The notes: generated by a model not told the origin, from the sequence alone. 64,000 bases of DNA from G963664115 sp965216035 (GCA_965216035.1 CBDCFM010000014.1:124001-188000), one strand, 5' to 3'. Positions 1 through 8,785 are shown, counted from the stretch's first letter. Translations and numbers: made by a program.

Positions 1-146
1 GAGCTGAAATCGGCCCAGATTGGCGACTGCATTAGCCGGTGCCAGAACCCCCAATGATGTTTCAGCCCCTCCGGATTGGTGCTCGATAACCCAAAGTAGT
101 TCTGACACGTTTCCGGCCTGCGCCGAGGGGGCCAGGGCCTCGGGTC

Positions 147-1397
147 TTAGTCTTCCACGCCCACATCCCGCATCGCTTCGAGGCCTTCAATATCAAAACC
201 GAGGACACCGCCCCGGAATACGTCCGCCGGGAATCCCGTCGCGTCGGAGTTCACGAGAAAGCGGTTAACCAGCACCATGTTGAGCTCGTGTGTGCCGCCG
301 ACCTTGGATATCCGTTCGTGAATCATACGGCCGTCCACTCTCTCGGTCCGTTCAGACATCTCGGCGTTTTCGGACTGGATCTCTATCCCCATCCAGCCTG
401 CCAGGCCCATCAGGCCGCTTGCACCGCCGGTGTCGATGACCTCGAGATTGGCCGTGCGGCCCGCGCCATCACTGAAGGTGCCTGTCGCTCTTGTCGTCAT
501 CAAGGGTCCGATGCCGTTCCTCTCGGCGTTCGAGCTGGTGCGGGGCAGTCCGAGGAAAGCCTCGGGAATAAAGTTCTGAAGTTCGGTGATGTCGATAGGT
601 TCAACAGTCCGTCCCCCGCCCGCGATCGCGGCCAGACCTCCAAGCGTCGCCGCCACTTGGGCTTGAGTATCGCCGCTTGCCTGGGCGGCTTCCATGTTCT
701 CGGCTTGCTCTCCGAGCGCTTCACCGATCCCCTGAAGCACACCCAAGGTGCTGTCCGGGTCGAACACCACCTCGGCGGCATCGCCGCTGGGGGTGACGCT
801 ACCCAGCGCGCCCGCTCCAACCAGCCCCGCCATAGTCACCGATCCAACGATGACACCTGAGATGACCATCACGATCAGGCTGCAGACCGCCACTACGGCG
901 GTGTAGGCAACCGCTTTGTCCTCGGCGCACTTCATCAGCCGGGGTAGACCCAGATAAAGTAAGTAGAGGCCGTAGAGCGACATGAGAAGACCCAGGATGC
1001 CCAGGAGCGGAACGATCTGGAGTATTCCCCCAATCCAGGCCGGGGTAAACGAGTAGACCGTCACTTTCAGGGCCTGGCTGCTGTTGGGCTGGGCCCCAAA
1101 GGTGGGTGCAAGAGCGTTAACGACCACCGAGATGAGAAAGACCGTCACGATCGCCATAGCGATGGCGACGATCGCACCTATGATTCCGGCGCCCATCGGG
1201 GTCCGGAACGTACCGATTAACGGTATCGTCCGTACGACAATGGATCCACCAACAAATCCCGCAATGGCACCGATCGCCGCTAACGGAATAACGTAGCCGG
1301 TCAACAGTTCAGCGGTTGGCGTTTGCTCCTCGTCGATCACTTTCCATTCAGGGCCCGGATCCAGACAGATTTTCTTCGCGCGCTCGATAATATCCAT
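147..1397 (-). CDS. Yip1-like multipass membrane protein
   Basis: Encodes 416 residues. The start was set at the Met beginning MDIIERAKKI because a GGGAG ribosome site lies about 9 bases upstream and the longer open frame before it lacks protein-like composition. Hydrophobic segments fall at roughly residues 32-55, 70-95, 118-150 and 163-195, with the compact polar/membrane pattern of Yip1-domain proteins, which span bacterial inner membranes. After the last segment there is a soluble tail of about 200 residues, rich in Ala and Gly, that I do not recognise. It is divergent from the secreted-protein gene at 1659. Yip1-type assignment is from topology and composition; the function is unknown. 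Confidence 0.6.
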   Translation of the reverse strand: MDIIERAKKICLDPGPEWKVIDEEQTPTAELLTGYVIPLAAIGAIAGFVGGSIVVRTIPLIGTFRTPMGAGIIGAIVAIAMAIVTVFLISVVVNALAPTFGAQPNSSQALKVTVYSFTPAWIGGILQIVPLLGILGLLMSLYGLYLLYLGLPRLMKCAEDKAVAYTAVVAVCSLIVMVISGVIVGSVTMAGLVGAGALGSVTPSGDAAEVVFDPDSTLGVLQGIGEALGEQAENMEAAQASGDTQAQVAATLGGLAAIAGGGRTVEPIDITELQNFIPEAFLGLPRTSSNAERNGIGPLMTTRATGTFSDGAGRTANLEVIDTGGASGLMGLAGWMGIEIQSENAEMSERTERVDGRMIHERISKVGGTHELNMVLVNRFLVNSDATGFPADVFRGGVLGFDIEGLEAMRDVGVED

Positions 1398-1658
1398 TGA
1401 AATTGCTCCCTGTTTCAGCAAAGATTGCCCCATCTTACCCTCCGATGGGCCCCAAGGTTCAACAATTATTCGACAGGTCCCGTAACGCAAAGCACACCGG
1501 ATGCCGCGTGGGGCCAGGGCGGGCGTCACTCGATAATTGGCCCTGGCCAATCGCGAATCGCGTGTGTGTAAATTCAAACACCGTCTGTCCGCAGCCGTAG
1601 ACACGCCAAATGGGCACGGGCATAATTGTTGTGAACCGGAGCCAAAGGAGGGTAACTG

Positions 1659-2324
1659 ATGACCGACACAAAGCGCTTCGCACTGTTGATTCTCTTCACT
1701 GTGTGCGCGGCGACGATCCCAACGCGGGCCTTCGCACAGGGCGGGCCGTATCCGACTGAATTCGGCACGATCGAATACATGGTGGAGGGGGCCCAGAACG
1801 GTACCATGATCCGCTACTGGCGGAATTGGGGCCTCGAACGGACCGAGTCGAACGACCTGACGCTGTCGATGTTCGGAATCACTCAGGTGACCCAGACCTA
1901 TTCGATAACCAACGCCGAAACCGTGACGACCATCGACCTGACGGACAACACGGCGACCCAGATACAGAACCCGGCCTCCGATTTCTACGACATGTCTCCG
2001 GACCAGATGGCCAATGTAAATCAATCGATGATGCAGGCCATGGGCGCGCAATTGGTCGGCACCGACGTGATTCTAGGCCAGGAGTGTGAAGTCTGGGAAT
2101 TGGCCGCGATCGGCGGCGACATGTGCCTGTGGAGCGGCGTTGAGCTGCGAAACGCGGGTGGGGCTGCAGGAGTGATGATGTCGATGACGGCAACCAGCAT
2201 CGATACGTCCGCCCTGGGCGATGAGCCTTTCACCGTCCCCGCCGGTGTCACCTTCACCACGGGGGGACCCGGCACCGGCAACCTCCCCAGCCTCGATGAC
2301 ATTCTGAACAGCATAGGCCAGTAA
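1659..2324 (+). CDS. Exported protein of unknown function (DUF4412-like)
   Basis: Encodes 221 residues with a clear N-terminal signal peptide (charged MTDTKR start, hydrophobic core, likely cleavage after about residue 26 at AFA-QGG). A GGAGG site (aaaggagggtaactg) stands just before the ATG. The mature part has a central GQECEVWE segment followed by DMCLWSGVELR, a paired-Cys pattern like that in DUF4412-type periplasmic proteins. The C-terminus is Gly/Pro rich (FTTGGPGTGN). It is likely periplasmic or surface exposed. There are no catalytic motifs, so the role is unknown. Confidence 0.6.
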   Translation: MTDTKRFALLILFTVCAATIPTRAFAQGGPYPTEFGTIEYMVEGAQNGTMIRYWRNWGLERTESNDLTLSMFGITQVTQTYSITNAETVTTIDLTDNTATQIQNPASDFYDMSPDQMANVNQSMMQAMGAQLVGTDVILGQECEVWELAAIGGDMCLWSGVELRNAGGAAGVMMSMTATSIDTSALGDEPFTVPAGVTFTTGGPGTGNLPSLDDILNSIGQ

Positions 2325-2497
2325 TAGGCCTTTCGAACCCTGTTCGGGCCTCCGTTTCGACCGGGGGCGTCCTCGAGGGAATGGGACCGCTCCGGCTCCC
2401 TCAATGACGACAGTCTGGAAGCGGGTGTGAACGTGATCGGAACCCACGACGTCGCCCTGCGAATCCACCCGCATCAGCATTTGCACCAAGAACTGTT
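2325..2497. other. Interval before IS3, possible interrupted reading frame
   Basis: No complete gene. If the IS3 element at 2498-3763 and one copy of its 3-bp target repeat are removed, the plus strand stays open across the junction from about 2380 to 3944, which suggests the IS may have landed in a short coding stretch. The translated product is not recognised and has no convincing start, so no gene is called. Confidence 0.3.
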
Positions 2498-2566
2498 AGA
2501 AGTGGACCCCAAATTTCGGACAGCGTTGTAAGGTGGGCTCTGCACAGATGAGAGGACGTTACAACG

Positions 2567-2848
2567 ATGGCAAAACGACGGAATTTTTCTGCGGACTTCA
2601 AAGCGAAGGTGGCGTTGGCCGCGATGCGCGGCGACGGGACGATGGCGGAGTTGGCGGCGCGGTACAAAATCCACCCGAACATGATCACGAAGTGGAAGCG
2701 CGATGCGCTGGATGGGGTCAAGGAGACGTTCCAGCGGGGAAAGGACCCGTCCGTCCGGAACCACGAGGAGGAGATCAAAGATCTGCAAGCCAAGATCGGG
2801 GAACTCGTGGTGGAGCGGGATTTTTTAGCCAAAGCCTTCAATCGGTGA
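2567..2848 (+). CDS. IS3 transposase OrfA
   Basis: A 93-residue helix-turn-helix protein. Residues about 10-45 (FSADFKAKVALAAMRGDG to KIHPNMITKWK) form the DNA-binding module typical of IS3 OrfA, followed by a leucine-zipper-like stretch ending VVERDFLAKAFNR. It overlaps the orfB frame. The heptamer at 2821-2827 allows -1 ribosomal slippage to give an OrfAB fusion of about 377 residues, the active transposase in this family. Confidence 0.92.
   Translation: MAKRRNFSADFKAKVALAAMRGDGTMAELAARYKIHPNMITKWKRDALDGVKETFQRGKDPSVRNHEEEIKDLQAKIGELVVERDFLAKAFNR
2821..2827 (+). promoter_or_regulatory. -1 programmed frameshift site TTTTTTA
   Basis: The heptamer is in phase as T-TTT-TTA relative to orfA (codons GAT TTT TTA), matching the X-XXY-YYZ rule. 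Re-reading from 2827 continues as SQSLQSVSLDRRREMVQ directly into OrfB with no intervening stop. Confidence 0.85.
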
Positions 2849-2868
2849 GCCTGGATCGAAGGCGCGAG

Positions 2869-3699
2869 ATGGTCCAACCCGACCATCATGAGCTCAGCGT
2901 CGTGCGGCAGTGCGAGTTGATCAGGATGAGCCGATCCAGTTGGTACTATCGGCCCCGGGGTGAGAGTGAGCGCAATCTCGAGCTGATGCGCGTGATTGAC
3001 GAAGCGTATCTGAAGATGCCCTGGTACGGTTCGAGGCAGATGGTGCGTCATCTGAACCGTCTCGGCTATGGTGTCGGCCGGAAGCGGGTGCGGCGGCTGA
3101 TGCGGCTGATGGGACTGCGGTCGGTGGCGCCGCAACCGCACACGTCCCGGCGAAACCCGGGTCATCCGGTCTACCCGTATCTGTTGAACGACATTACCGT
3201 AGATCGGGCCAATCAGGTTTGGTGCACCGACCTCACCTATATCCCGATGGCGCACGGCTTCCTTTATCTAGTTGCGATCATGGACTGGCACACGCGCAAG
3301 GTGCTGTCGTGGCGGCTATCCAACACGCAGGACACGACATTCTGCGTCGAGGCCCTCGACGAGGCTATCGAGCAATACGGCTGTCCGGAAATCTTCAACA
3401 CCGATCAAGGCAGCCAGTTCACCAGCAGCACCTGGACCGATCCACTCAAAGATCAAGGAATCCGGATCTCCATGGACGGCAAGGGGCAATGGATGGACAA
3501 TGTTTTCATCGAACGCTTATGGCGCTCGATGAAGTACGAATGCGTTTATCTAAGCGCTTTCACTGACTTCAAAGATGCGCAGCACCAAATCGGTGTCTGG
3601 ATGGACTATTACAATGATGACCGGCCGCATTCCGCATTGGGCGATCTCACGCCGACTGAAGCCTACGCTGGAATCGGACCACTGACTTCGGCAGCCTAA
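2869..3699 (+). CDS. IS3 transposase OrfB (rve integrase core)
   Basis: Catalytic part of the IS3 transposase, 276 residues from the first internal Met and longer when made as the OrfAB fusion. An HTH_21-like segment (YGSRQMVRHLNRLGYGVG) precedes the DDE retroviral-integrase fold. The three acidic residues are visible in VWCTDLTYIP, IFNTDQGSQFTS and NVFIERLWRSMKYE. The C-terminus PHSALGDLTPTEAY is normal for the family. No internal stops, so this copy is probably functional. Confidence 0.92.
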   Translation: MVQPDHHELSVVRQCELIRMSRSSWYYRPRGESERNLELMRVIDEAYLKMPWYGSRQMVRHLNRLGYGVGRKRVRRLMRLMGLRSVAPQPHTSRRNPGHPVYPYLLNDITVDRANQVWCTDLTYIPMAHGFLYLVAIMDWHTRKVLSWRLSNTQDTTFCVEALDEAIEQYGCPEIFNTDQGSQFTSSTWTDPLKDQGIRISMDGKGQWMDNVFIERLWRSMKYECVYLSAFTDFKDAQHQIGVWMDYYNDDRPHSALGDLTPTEAYAGIGPLTSAA

Positions 3700-3766
3700 C
3701 CATGAACGGCAGAATCCACCTTAATTCGGCTGCCGCGCTGTCCAACGAATGGGGTCCACTTCTGTT

Positions 3767-4019
3767 GGAGTGGTCCAGTATCGATTGCCGGAACACGGAC
3801 TGGCTTCGACCCGACCCCCGACATGCCGGTTTCGGTGTGATCGCGCACCATCGAGGGGCCCCGCCCAGGGTCTTCGCCGAAGGTCGATCCCGGAGCCCAC
3901 AAGTGATTTTTTACATTATTCAACACCATCAATTGCTAACGTAGTAAGAATCGAGCCGATCTAAAGAGAACGGTCGAAGAACCGCGAGACGATTATAGCC
4001 AAGCTTTTGGAGGTCTACG
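3767..4019. other. Intergenic stretch with upstream region of 4020 gene
   Basis: No gene supported. It becomes AT-rich after about 3905 (ttttttacattattcaac), consistent with promoter DNA for the following gene. No clear -35/-10 pair stands out. Confidence 0.4.
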
Positions 4020-4658
4020 ATGGTGACTTCAGTGTTGATGCTATTGACGCTTCTGGGTCCGATGGAACAGGGACCGAGAGAACTCACGGTCCCCGATGAG
4101 TCGCAGATCAAGCCACCGCTGGTCGTACCCGAAGGGACGGTCATCCCAGTGAGCCTGATTAACGAGATCTCCACCAAGAACGCCGAAGCCGGCAACGGAG
4201 TCTATGCTCAAACGATTTTTCCAGTCACCGTGGATAACGAAATCGTGATCCCGGTGAGCAGCTACGTCCGCGGCCGAATCGTGAACGCAACGCGTCCCGG
4301 AAGAGTGACCGGGAAGGCAGAGCTGACGATCAATTTCCATACGATCATCCTGCCCAGCGGTTTGACGCTACCGGTCTTCGGAAGCCTGGGGGGCGTCGGT
4401 GGCGTCGCCGAAAGGAACGGAGAAGCGACGGTCAGTGGCGACTCGTCTAAGGGCGAAGACGTCGGTACCGTTGCCCAGACCGCGGGCACGGGCGCGGTCA
4501 TCGGGGCCATCGGCGGTGGTGACAAAGGCGTCGCGATCGGAGGCGGAGCCGGCGCGGCGGCTGGAATCGCTCAGGTTCTTCTCAGTCGTGGAAACGATCT
4601 GACGCTGCCCCGCGGTACGACAATCGAAGTGGTGCTCGACCGTTCGCTCGAGCCCTGA
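4020..4658 (+). CDS. Putative exported protein with VirB10/TrbI-like fold
   Basis: Encodes 212 residues behind a strong GGAGG site (ttttggaggtctacg). A short hydrophobic N-terminus (VTSVLMLLTLLG) may be a signal or anchor. The core VPEGTVIPVSLINEISTKNAEAGNGVYAQ and later GRIVNATRPGRVTGKAELTI resemble the C-terminal beta-fold of TrbI/VirB10-like proteins common as orphan genes in Acidobacteriota. A Gly-rich stretch (about residues 155-185, GAVIGAIGGGDKG and IGGGAGAAAG) looks like a membrane-associating glycine-zipper segment, and the end is LPRGTTIEVVLDRSL. There is no conjugation locus nearby, so secretion-system membership is unlikely. Confidence 0.5.
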   Translation: MVTSVLMLLTLLGPMEQGPRELTVPDESQIKPPLVVPEGTVIPVSLINEISTKNAEAGNGVYAQTIFPVTVDNEIVIPVSSYVRGRIVNATRPGRVTGKAELTINFHTIILPSGLTLPVFGSLGGVGGVAERNGEATVSGDSSKGEDVGTVAQTAGTGAVIGAIGGGDKGVAIGGGAGAAAGIAQVLLSRGNDLTLPRGTTIEVVLDRSLEP

Positions 4659-4846
4659 TCGGATATCGGGAAACGACACCGACGGCCCCGCCCCCGCAGG
4701 ACGGTCCATGCGCCTGTCATGGGATCGGGCCGACTGACCGCAGCCGATTCCTGAGAAATCAAGAAATGAATTCCGGGCCCAATCCCCCTTTGCAACCCGT
4801 CCCTCTTTCCTTTACCTTTAACGGACACGGCCCGCGGGGCCGCCAC

Positions 4847-4921
4847 CGGGGCGTAGCGTAGTCTGGTTAGCGCGCCTGCTTTGGGAGCAGGAGGCCGGGA
4901 GTTCGAATCTCCCCGCCCCGA
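4847..4921 (+). tRNA. tRNA-Pro (anticodon TGG)
   Basis: Cloverleaf of 75 nt without encoded CCA. The acceptor stem CGGGGCG (4847-4853) pairs with CGCCCCG (4914-4920), with discriminator A at 4921. The anticodon stem CCTGC/GCAGG encloses TTTGGGA, giving anticodon TGG. The T-arm holds GTTCGAATC. It is followed at once by a hairpin terminator and then by a lower-GC stretch with a small operon. Confidence 0.95.
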
Positions 4922-4941
4922 CTTTTAGAATCAATACTTTG

Positions 4942-4971
4942 GGCCGCATCTCAGCGGCCTTTTTGTTTTTT
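4942..4971 (+). terminator. Rho-independent terminator after tRNA-Pro
   Basis: GGCCGC and GCGGCC form a 6-bp stem around ATCTCA, followed by a T-rich run (ctttttgtttttt). It is correctly placed 20 bases after the tRNA. Confidence 0.88.
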
Positions 4972-5039
4972 GAGCTTTGCTATGTAACACAATATGTAAC
5001 AATCGGCGGTTGCTAGGAAGGCCAAAAAGTGGCCCCCGT

Positions 5040-5086
5040 GGCAACCTATGGCAACCTATGGCAACCTATGGCAACCTATGGCAACC
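5040..5086 (+). repeat. Tandem 10-bp repeat GGCAACCTAT, 4.7 copies
   Basis: Four perfect adjacent copies of GGCAACCTAT followed by a partial GGCAACC. It lies between the tRNA-Pro terminator and the small operon. No coding frame uses it convincingly. The perfect identity suggests recent slippage expansion. Confidence 0.95.
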
Positions 5087-5218
5087 GGGATCATGTTCGC
5101 GGGAATGGTGTGAGAATGTGAGAGTTTGTCGCCGGGGACATATTTCCACCTTTCCTGTTCCTACCGATGTGCCTGCTCTGCTACAGTAATTTTCGTGATG
5201 GACCGACATTGAAGTAAG

Positions 5219-5617
5219 ATGAGTTCAGACAAGCCCATTCCAATAGTTCGTGCGTTTCTGGTTTGCGACTTGATAGTGGCAGAGCAAGGAACGGGAAAGA
5301 AGACGCTTATCGGAGTATTTGATGAGATAACCTCAAAGAAATTCCCAAGCGCGATTCAGAGACTGAGCGTTTACGTGCGGACAGTAGATGCAGTGGGTAA
5401 CAATAGGTTTAATCTGAAGCTTGTCCATCTGGACACTGATACCATGGTAGGAGAAAGCGGTTTGGCGGGCGACGCAGGCCCTGATCCTCTTGGCGGAGTC
5501 GATCTGACCTGGAACATTCCGGTTCTTACGTTGCCGGGGCCTGGCACATATGAATTCCAGCTTTTTGCAAATGACATCTGGATTGGCAGGACGACTTTGA
5601 CAGCAAAGAAATTATGA
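5219..5617 (+). CDS. DUF6941-like small protein, first gene of a three-gene operon
   Basis: Encodes 132 residues. The N-terminal VRAFLVCDLIVAEQGTGKKT and LIGVFDEITSKKFP match my recollection of DUF6941-type proteins, small beta-sandwich proteins of unknown role often found beside toxin-antitoxin-like genes. The centre LHVPVLTLPGPGTYEF-like segment (NIPVLTLPGPGTYEFQLF) fits an immunoglobulin-like strand. Its stop overlaps the next start by 4 bases, so the three genes are probably translationally coupled. Codon use is less GC-rich than the neighbours, which suggests acquisition next to the tRNA. Confidence 0.5.
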   Translation: MSSDKPIPIVRAFLVCDLIVAEQGTGKKTLIGVFDEITSKKFPSAIQRLSVYVRTVDAVGNNRFNLKLVHLDTDTMVGESGLAGDAGPDPLGGVDLTWNIPVLTLPGPGTYEFQLFANDIWIGRTTLTAKKL

Positions 5618-6054
5618 GCACTTTAGTCATCGAAAAATCGACCTTATCAGCTTCAGGTGTTCAGAGGGCGCCTTCCAAACCGGAATCTGGCAAGGTGAGA
5701 GGGGAGATCACCGACCCAGCAGCTGACGACGGCCAGGTAGTGGTTGAGATCATCTTCAAGCGCTCTAAATATATCCGGCCTGTGCACATCATGCTGGGCC
5801 AATTATTCAACCCGGAGCTAAAGCTGATACAGCCGATCCCCGCAGACGTGTCCGAGGAAGCGGGAATCATCGTTGCGAACTGGGCTAAAACTGGGGAGTT
5901 TGGATATGGCCCGACGTTGTCTGATGCACTCTCAGACCTAGCGAGAGCGAGCGAAGAACTTTTCTTTGAGCTTGAAGACGCATCGTCTCTTAGCAGTGAC
6001 CTTCTTGAAACACGTGGTATTCTCCAGCAGTATATTTCACGCGCTCGGCCCTGA
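5614..6054 (+). CDS. Putative HicB-like antitoxin partner, second gene of operon
   Basis: Encodes 146 residues. A disordered Ser/Pro-rich N-terminus (about 1-45) is followed by VVVEIIFKRSKYIRPVHIML and then GYGPTLSDALSDLARASEELF, where a G-x-G-x-T-x-x-x-A-L pattern recalls the HicB core (Gly-rich strand followed by helix). It overlaps both neighbours (ATGA upstream, TGATG downstream). Antitoxin identity rests on gene order with a small HicA-like downstream gene and on this weak motif; it could be an unrelated accessory protein. Confidence 0.4.
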   Translation: MSTLVIEKSTLSASGVQRAPSKPESGKVRGEITDPAADDGQVVVEIIFKRSKYIRPVHIMLGQLFNPELKLIQPIPADVSEEAGIIVANWAKTGEFGYGPTLSDALSDLARASEELFFELEDASSLSSDLLETRGILQQYISRARP

Positions 6055-6314
6055 TGAAAACTCACGAGTTTGAGCGCATAGTTAGCAAGCTGGGCCTTCA
6101 AACAAAGAATTCTTACGACCGACTGGCATGGCTGGAAATTGACGGACGAAAGATCGTTAGAACCCGCCGCTCACATGGAAAAAAATCGGAACTGCCCAGC
6201 CATTTTGTCCGCAGGCAGCTAAAGCTTACAGAAAATCAACTTGCCAACCTTATCTCGTGCACTCTCAAGCGGGAGCAATACCTGGATATTCTCCGCGAAC
6301 AGGGTGTCATGTGA
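6054..6314 (+). CDS. HicA/YcfA-like small protein, third gene of operon
   Basis: Encodes 86 residues starting inside the stop of the previous gene (TGATG). The pattern EFERIVSKLGL, then a beta segment WLEIDGRKIVRTRRSHGKK and a helix carrying LTENQLANLI, matches the variant HicA-like double-stranded-RNA-binding fold in which the catalytic His lies in a SHG motif (here about residue 41). HicA-type proteins are mRNA interferases. The C-terminal LKREQYLDILREQGVM is typical of this longer subgroup. Toxic activity is inference. Confidence 0.5.
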   Translation: MKTHEFERIVSKLGLQTKNSYDRLAWLEIDGRKIVRTRRSHGKKSELPSHFVRRQLKLTENQLANLISCTLKREQYLDILREQGVM

Positions 6315-7184
6315 TCGATATAACCGGAGTCGTCGTGACTCTGGGTGCAGGGGCTGGGGTCACCATCCTTCATCCACTTTACGATGCTATGTGATGGGAG
6401 TGCCCGCTAACCGTCTCGCTCCATCGGCGTCAGGCGGTTCTCATCTCCTTATTGAATTGATTTAGCTACCTCTTCCTCGCCCTCTGTTACCTGACAACCG
6501 CCTTACGCTCAATCGGGGCGGCCGGACTTGAACCGCCCCAACTCGTGGCTACGGCTGGTGGTTATTGGTCACCGCGTGTAGCCTGCATCGTTATTCGAAT
6601 CTGTTTCTACTCGACTATCGGCATGTGCTGCGGGTCGGCGACGATTTTCCCAATATGCCGGTTCACCATCTTGCCGCCCTACGACTTGGCTGGTAGGGGG
6701 GGGCGTGGAATTTGGTGACAACCGGCAGGGCTATGATTCCAGGACGTCGGGTTAAGAAGGACGGGCTGATTCTCTTCGTCGTCGCGGTGCTCCCAAGCAA
6801 CCTGGCTAGCTGCTCGCCGAATTGTTGCGGTTAATCCAATCTTCGCTTTTCGAGTTAGGTGAGGCACGGTTTTCTTCCTCGAAATTCTTGATCGGGTTGG
6901 AACTGACCAGCTTGGGAGCACCTCAAAATGTCTTCATATGGAAACACTTTTCCGCGCTAACTTCCCACAAGCCGACTTCTGGGACCTAGAGTGCCGTTTC
7001 GGGGAGTCAGTGCCGACGATCAGGTGTCGCGATCGTCGCGCCACGTGAAATGCACTTTGCCGAGAAACGACGGCCAGACAATCCAAATTATTAGAAGCCA
7101 GCGACGCAATAAAACCCTTCCATCACAGGCGGCTTTGGATAAACTTATAGTCGGTGAGCTGAGCGTTTCCTTTGAGTTTTGCAC
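6315..7184. other. 870-bp region without a supported gene
   Basis: Open frames here are short and unconvincing. A perfect 7-bp inverted repeat GGGGCGG/CCGCCCC encloses a T-loop-like sequence near 6515-6540 on the minus strand, but the rest of a tRNA is missing. A G9-type run occurs near 6697. This looks like decayed DNA between the small operon and the truncated permease. Confidence 0.5.
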
Positions 7185-7544
7185 ATGCTTACATCGACAT
7201 TTCAGGTTGTTCAGGAATTCCGTAACGCCGCACGACGGCTGTGGCGAGCGCCGGGATTTCTTATTGTTTCCACCCTGTTAATTTCAATTGGGATCAGCGG
7301 AATCACCCTCACTTTCAGCTTGGTCGACGCTCTTCTGCTCCGCACTCTACCTGTCCGTGATCCCGAGAGCTTGGTTCAACTCTTTGAGCTTCGCCCCCGC
7401 CTTCGTCCGGGGGAATACTTTCCGGTTGATCTTCGCCAGTTGATTGCGGATTCATCGACCACGCTGGTCGACGTAATGGGAGAACTTGAGGTCACAACGT
7501 CGCTCGAACTGTACTGTCAAGTTAAACCACTCGAGACAAAATGA
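7185..7544 (+). pseudogene. ABC transporter permease N-terminus (MacB/ADOP type), cut by IS6
   Basis: The native part (about residues 1-109) begins MLTSTFQVVQEFRNAARRLW, then has one transmembrane helix (FLIVSTLLISIGISGITLTF) and SLVDALLLRTLPVRDPESLV. This is the hallmark start of MacB_PCD-domain permeases expanded in Acidobacteriota. From about 7510 the frame reads into the IS6 end (YCQVKPLETK). A full protein would need several hundred more residues, and no continuation is present after the IS cluster, so the gene is dead. Confidence 0.85.
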
Positions 7545-8300
7545 GGCCAATTGGATGCACCCTACGCTGCTGTCACCGCTGCCCACACGGTGAAAGATCG
7601 GGCTCGCAGCATGCGGTGATGGACGGCCCTGATCCGGTGCCGACCCACTCGAAACAGATTCTGAACGACACCGTGAACATGCAGGAATCGTTGCGCCTGG
7701 TCGGGTGATTTGAAGCCTCGCATCTGCCGCTCCCGTTGTCGCGTCGGCTGGTGTGACACCTCGGCCCGATTGTTCGCGTATTGGCTTGTGTCATGCGTGA
7801 CCGAAGGCATGAGCGTCCGGTGCGCGACACGGTAGCTTCCAAGCTTGTCAGTAACGAGACGAAACGGTTCCCGTCGCTGACTCTTCAAGAGCTTCTGAAA
7901 GAATCTCCGCGCCGCACGCCCGTCCCGACGGGGTTGTACGAGAATGTCGATCACATCGCCATCCTGATCAACGGCGCGCCAGAGATATTGCCGCTTTCCG
8001 TTGATGTTCACGAACACTTCGTCCAGGAACCACGTATCTCCGAGGCGACCTTGCCGTCGTCGCAGTTGCCGCGCATAGTCGGGGCCGAATTTCCGGCACC
8101 ACTGCCGCACCGTTTCGTACGACACGATGATTCCCCGTTCGGCCAGTAGATCCTCGACCTGTCGGTAGCTCAGATTGAAATGATAATAGAGCCACACCGC
8201 GCGGCTGATTATTTTGGATGGAAAACGATGCCTGAGATAGCGAGATCGACGGCTTTTCATACCGCCATTGTGCTGCGTCGTGCGTTAACTTGACAATACC
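7510..8300 (-). mobile_element. IS6-family insertion sequence
   Basis: About 790 bp. The ends are related inverted repeats: TGTACTGTCAAGTTAA at 7510-7525 and, read inward from the right, GGTATTGTCAAGTTAA at 8300-8285. It carries a single full transposase. It sits at the junction between the broken permease and a broken IS21 gene, so adjacent DNA has been lost, as expected for IS6-mediated deletion. No target duplication is evident. Confidence 0.9.
7562..8260 (-). CDS. IS6-family DDE transposase
   Basis: Encodes 232 residues, a normal length. The N-terminal helix-turn-helix (RQVEDLLAERGIIVSYETVRQW-like region) is followed by the DDE core: D80 in TWFLDEVFVNI, D138 in LVTDKLGSY and Glu in the NNRAEVSHQ segment. 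The C-terminus ends RARSFTVWAAVTAA. A second copy of its last third lies inverted at 8909-9163 with identical protein sequence. Confidence 0.93.
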   Translation of the reverse strand: MKSRRSRYLRHRFPSKIISRAVWLYYHFNLSYRQVEDLLAERGIIVSYETVRQWCRKFGPDYARQLRRRQGRLGDTWFLDEVFVNINGKRQYLWRAVDQDGDVIDILVQPRRDGRAARRFFQKLLKSQRREPFRLVTDKLGSYRVAHRTLMPSVTHDTSQYANNRAEVSHQPTRQRERQMRGFKSPDQAQRFLHVHGVVQNLFRVGRHRIRAVHHRMLRARSFTVWAAVTAA

Positions 8301-8785
8301 TTGCCCGAGTACCGAGATCTCATGCAGAACAACTTGACCTGACGGTCTTGACCGTTCATCCGGACCCAGGCCGTACCCCAGTCCACCTCGGCTTCACGGG
8401 CGTGTTCCGGGTCCAACGGCACCACAGCACCGGTCTGGTTCCAGCCCAACCGTGTCTTCCGTTCCCGAACCCAGCGGCGTACCGTCGGCTCGGCTCCGAT
8501 AAATTCATGCTCCTCCACCAGACGTTGCCACACCCGGTGCGCGGTGTGGCGTTGCTTGACTGGCTGGTCCCGGTCCGCCTGGAGCCAGGCATCTACGATC
8601 CCGGCGACCGGGTCCATCACCGGACAGGCGGGCTCCTTCTCTCGCCGATACTTGGGCTCCTGTCCGGCCAATACTTTCCGGACCGTCCGTCGCGTGTGCC
8701 CGGTCTCCCGGGCGATCTGTCGAATGCTTTTCTTGTAAACCCGATGTGCAGTTCTGATCAACTCGTACTGATCCATCCCTATCAA
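8301..8785 (-). pseudogene. IS21 transposase IstA N-terminal fragment
   Basis: About 162 residues remain. MDQYELIRTAHRVYKKSIRQ and IARETGHTRRTVRKVLAG form the IS21 IstA helix-turn-helix, and EVDWGTAWVRMNG is the region of the first catalytic Asp. It is truncated where the IS6 element begins, so the rest of the DDE domain and istB are missing. The final few residues of the open frame are IS6 sequence. Confidence 0.88.

Larger units (their letters stand above)
2498..3763 (+). mobile_element. IS3-family insertion sequence, copy 1
   Basis: A 1266-bp element bounded by imperfect inverted repeats. The left end begins AGAAGTGGACCCCAAATT, and the right end read inward begins AGAAGTGGACCCCATTCG. It is flanked by a 3-bp direct repeat GTT (2495-2497 and 3764-3766), the target duplication size usual for IS3. 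It contains overlapping orfA and orfB with a programmed frameshift site and appears intact. A stand-alone copy of its right end lies at 26585-26661. Confidence 0.93.

Noticed and set aside
147..2051. The full 634-codon minus frame as one protein
   Set aside because: The first 218 codons lack protein-like composition, overlap the opposite secreted-protein gene, and a good ribosome site supports the internal start at 1397.
5040..5086. CRISPR-like array at the 10-bp tandem repeat
   Set aside because: Repeats are contiguous with no spacers and only 10 bp long. No other regularly spaced repeats are in the window.
6515..6540. A tRNA-like T-arm on the minus strand (GGTTCAAGTCC) with a perfect 7-bp hairpin
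   Set aside because: No acceptor partner, D-arm or anticodon arm could be assembled upstream, and one T-stem pair is mismatched. Treated as a chance hairpin, not an RNA gene or an att site.
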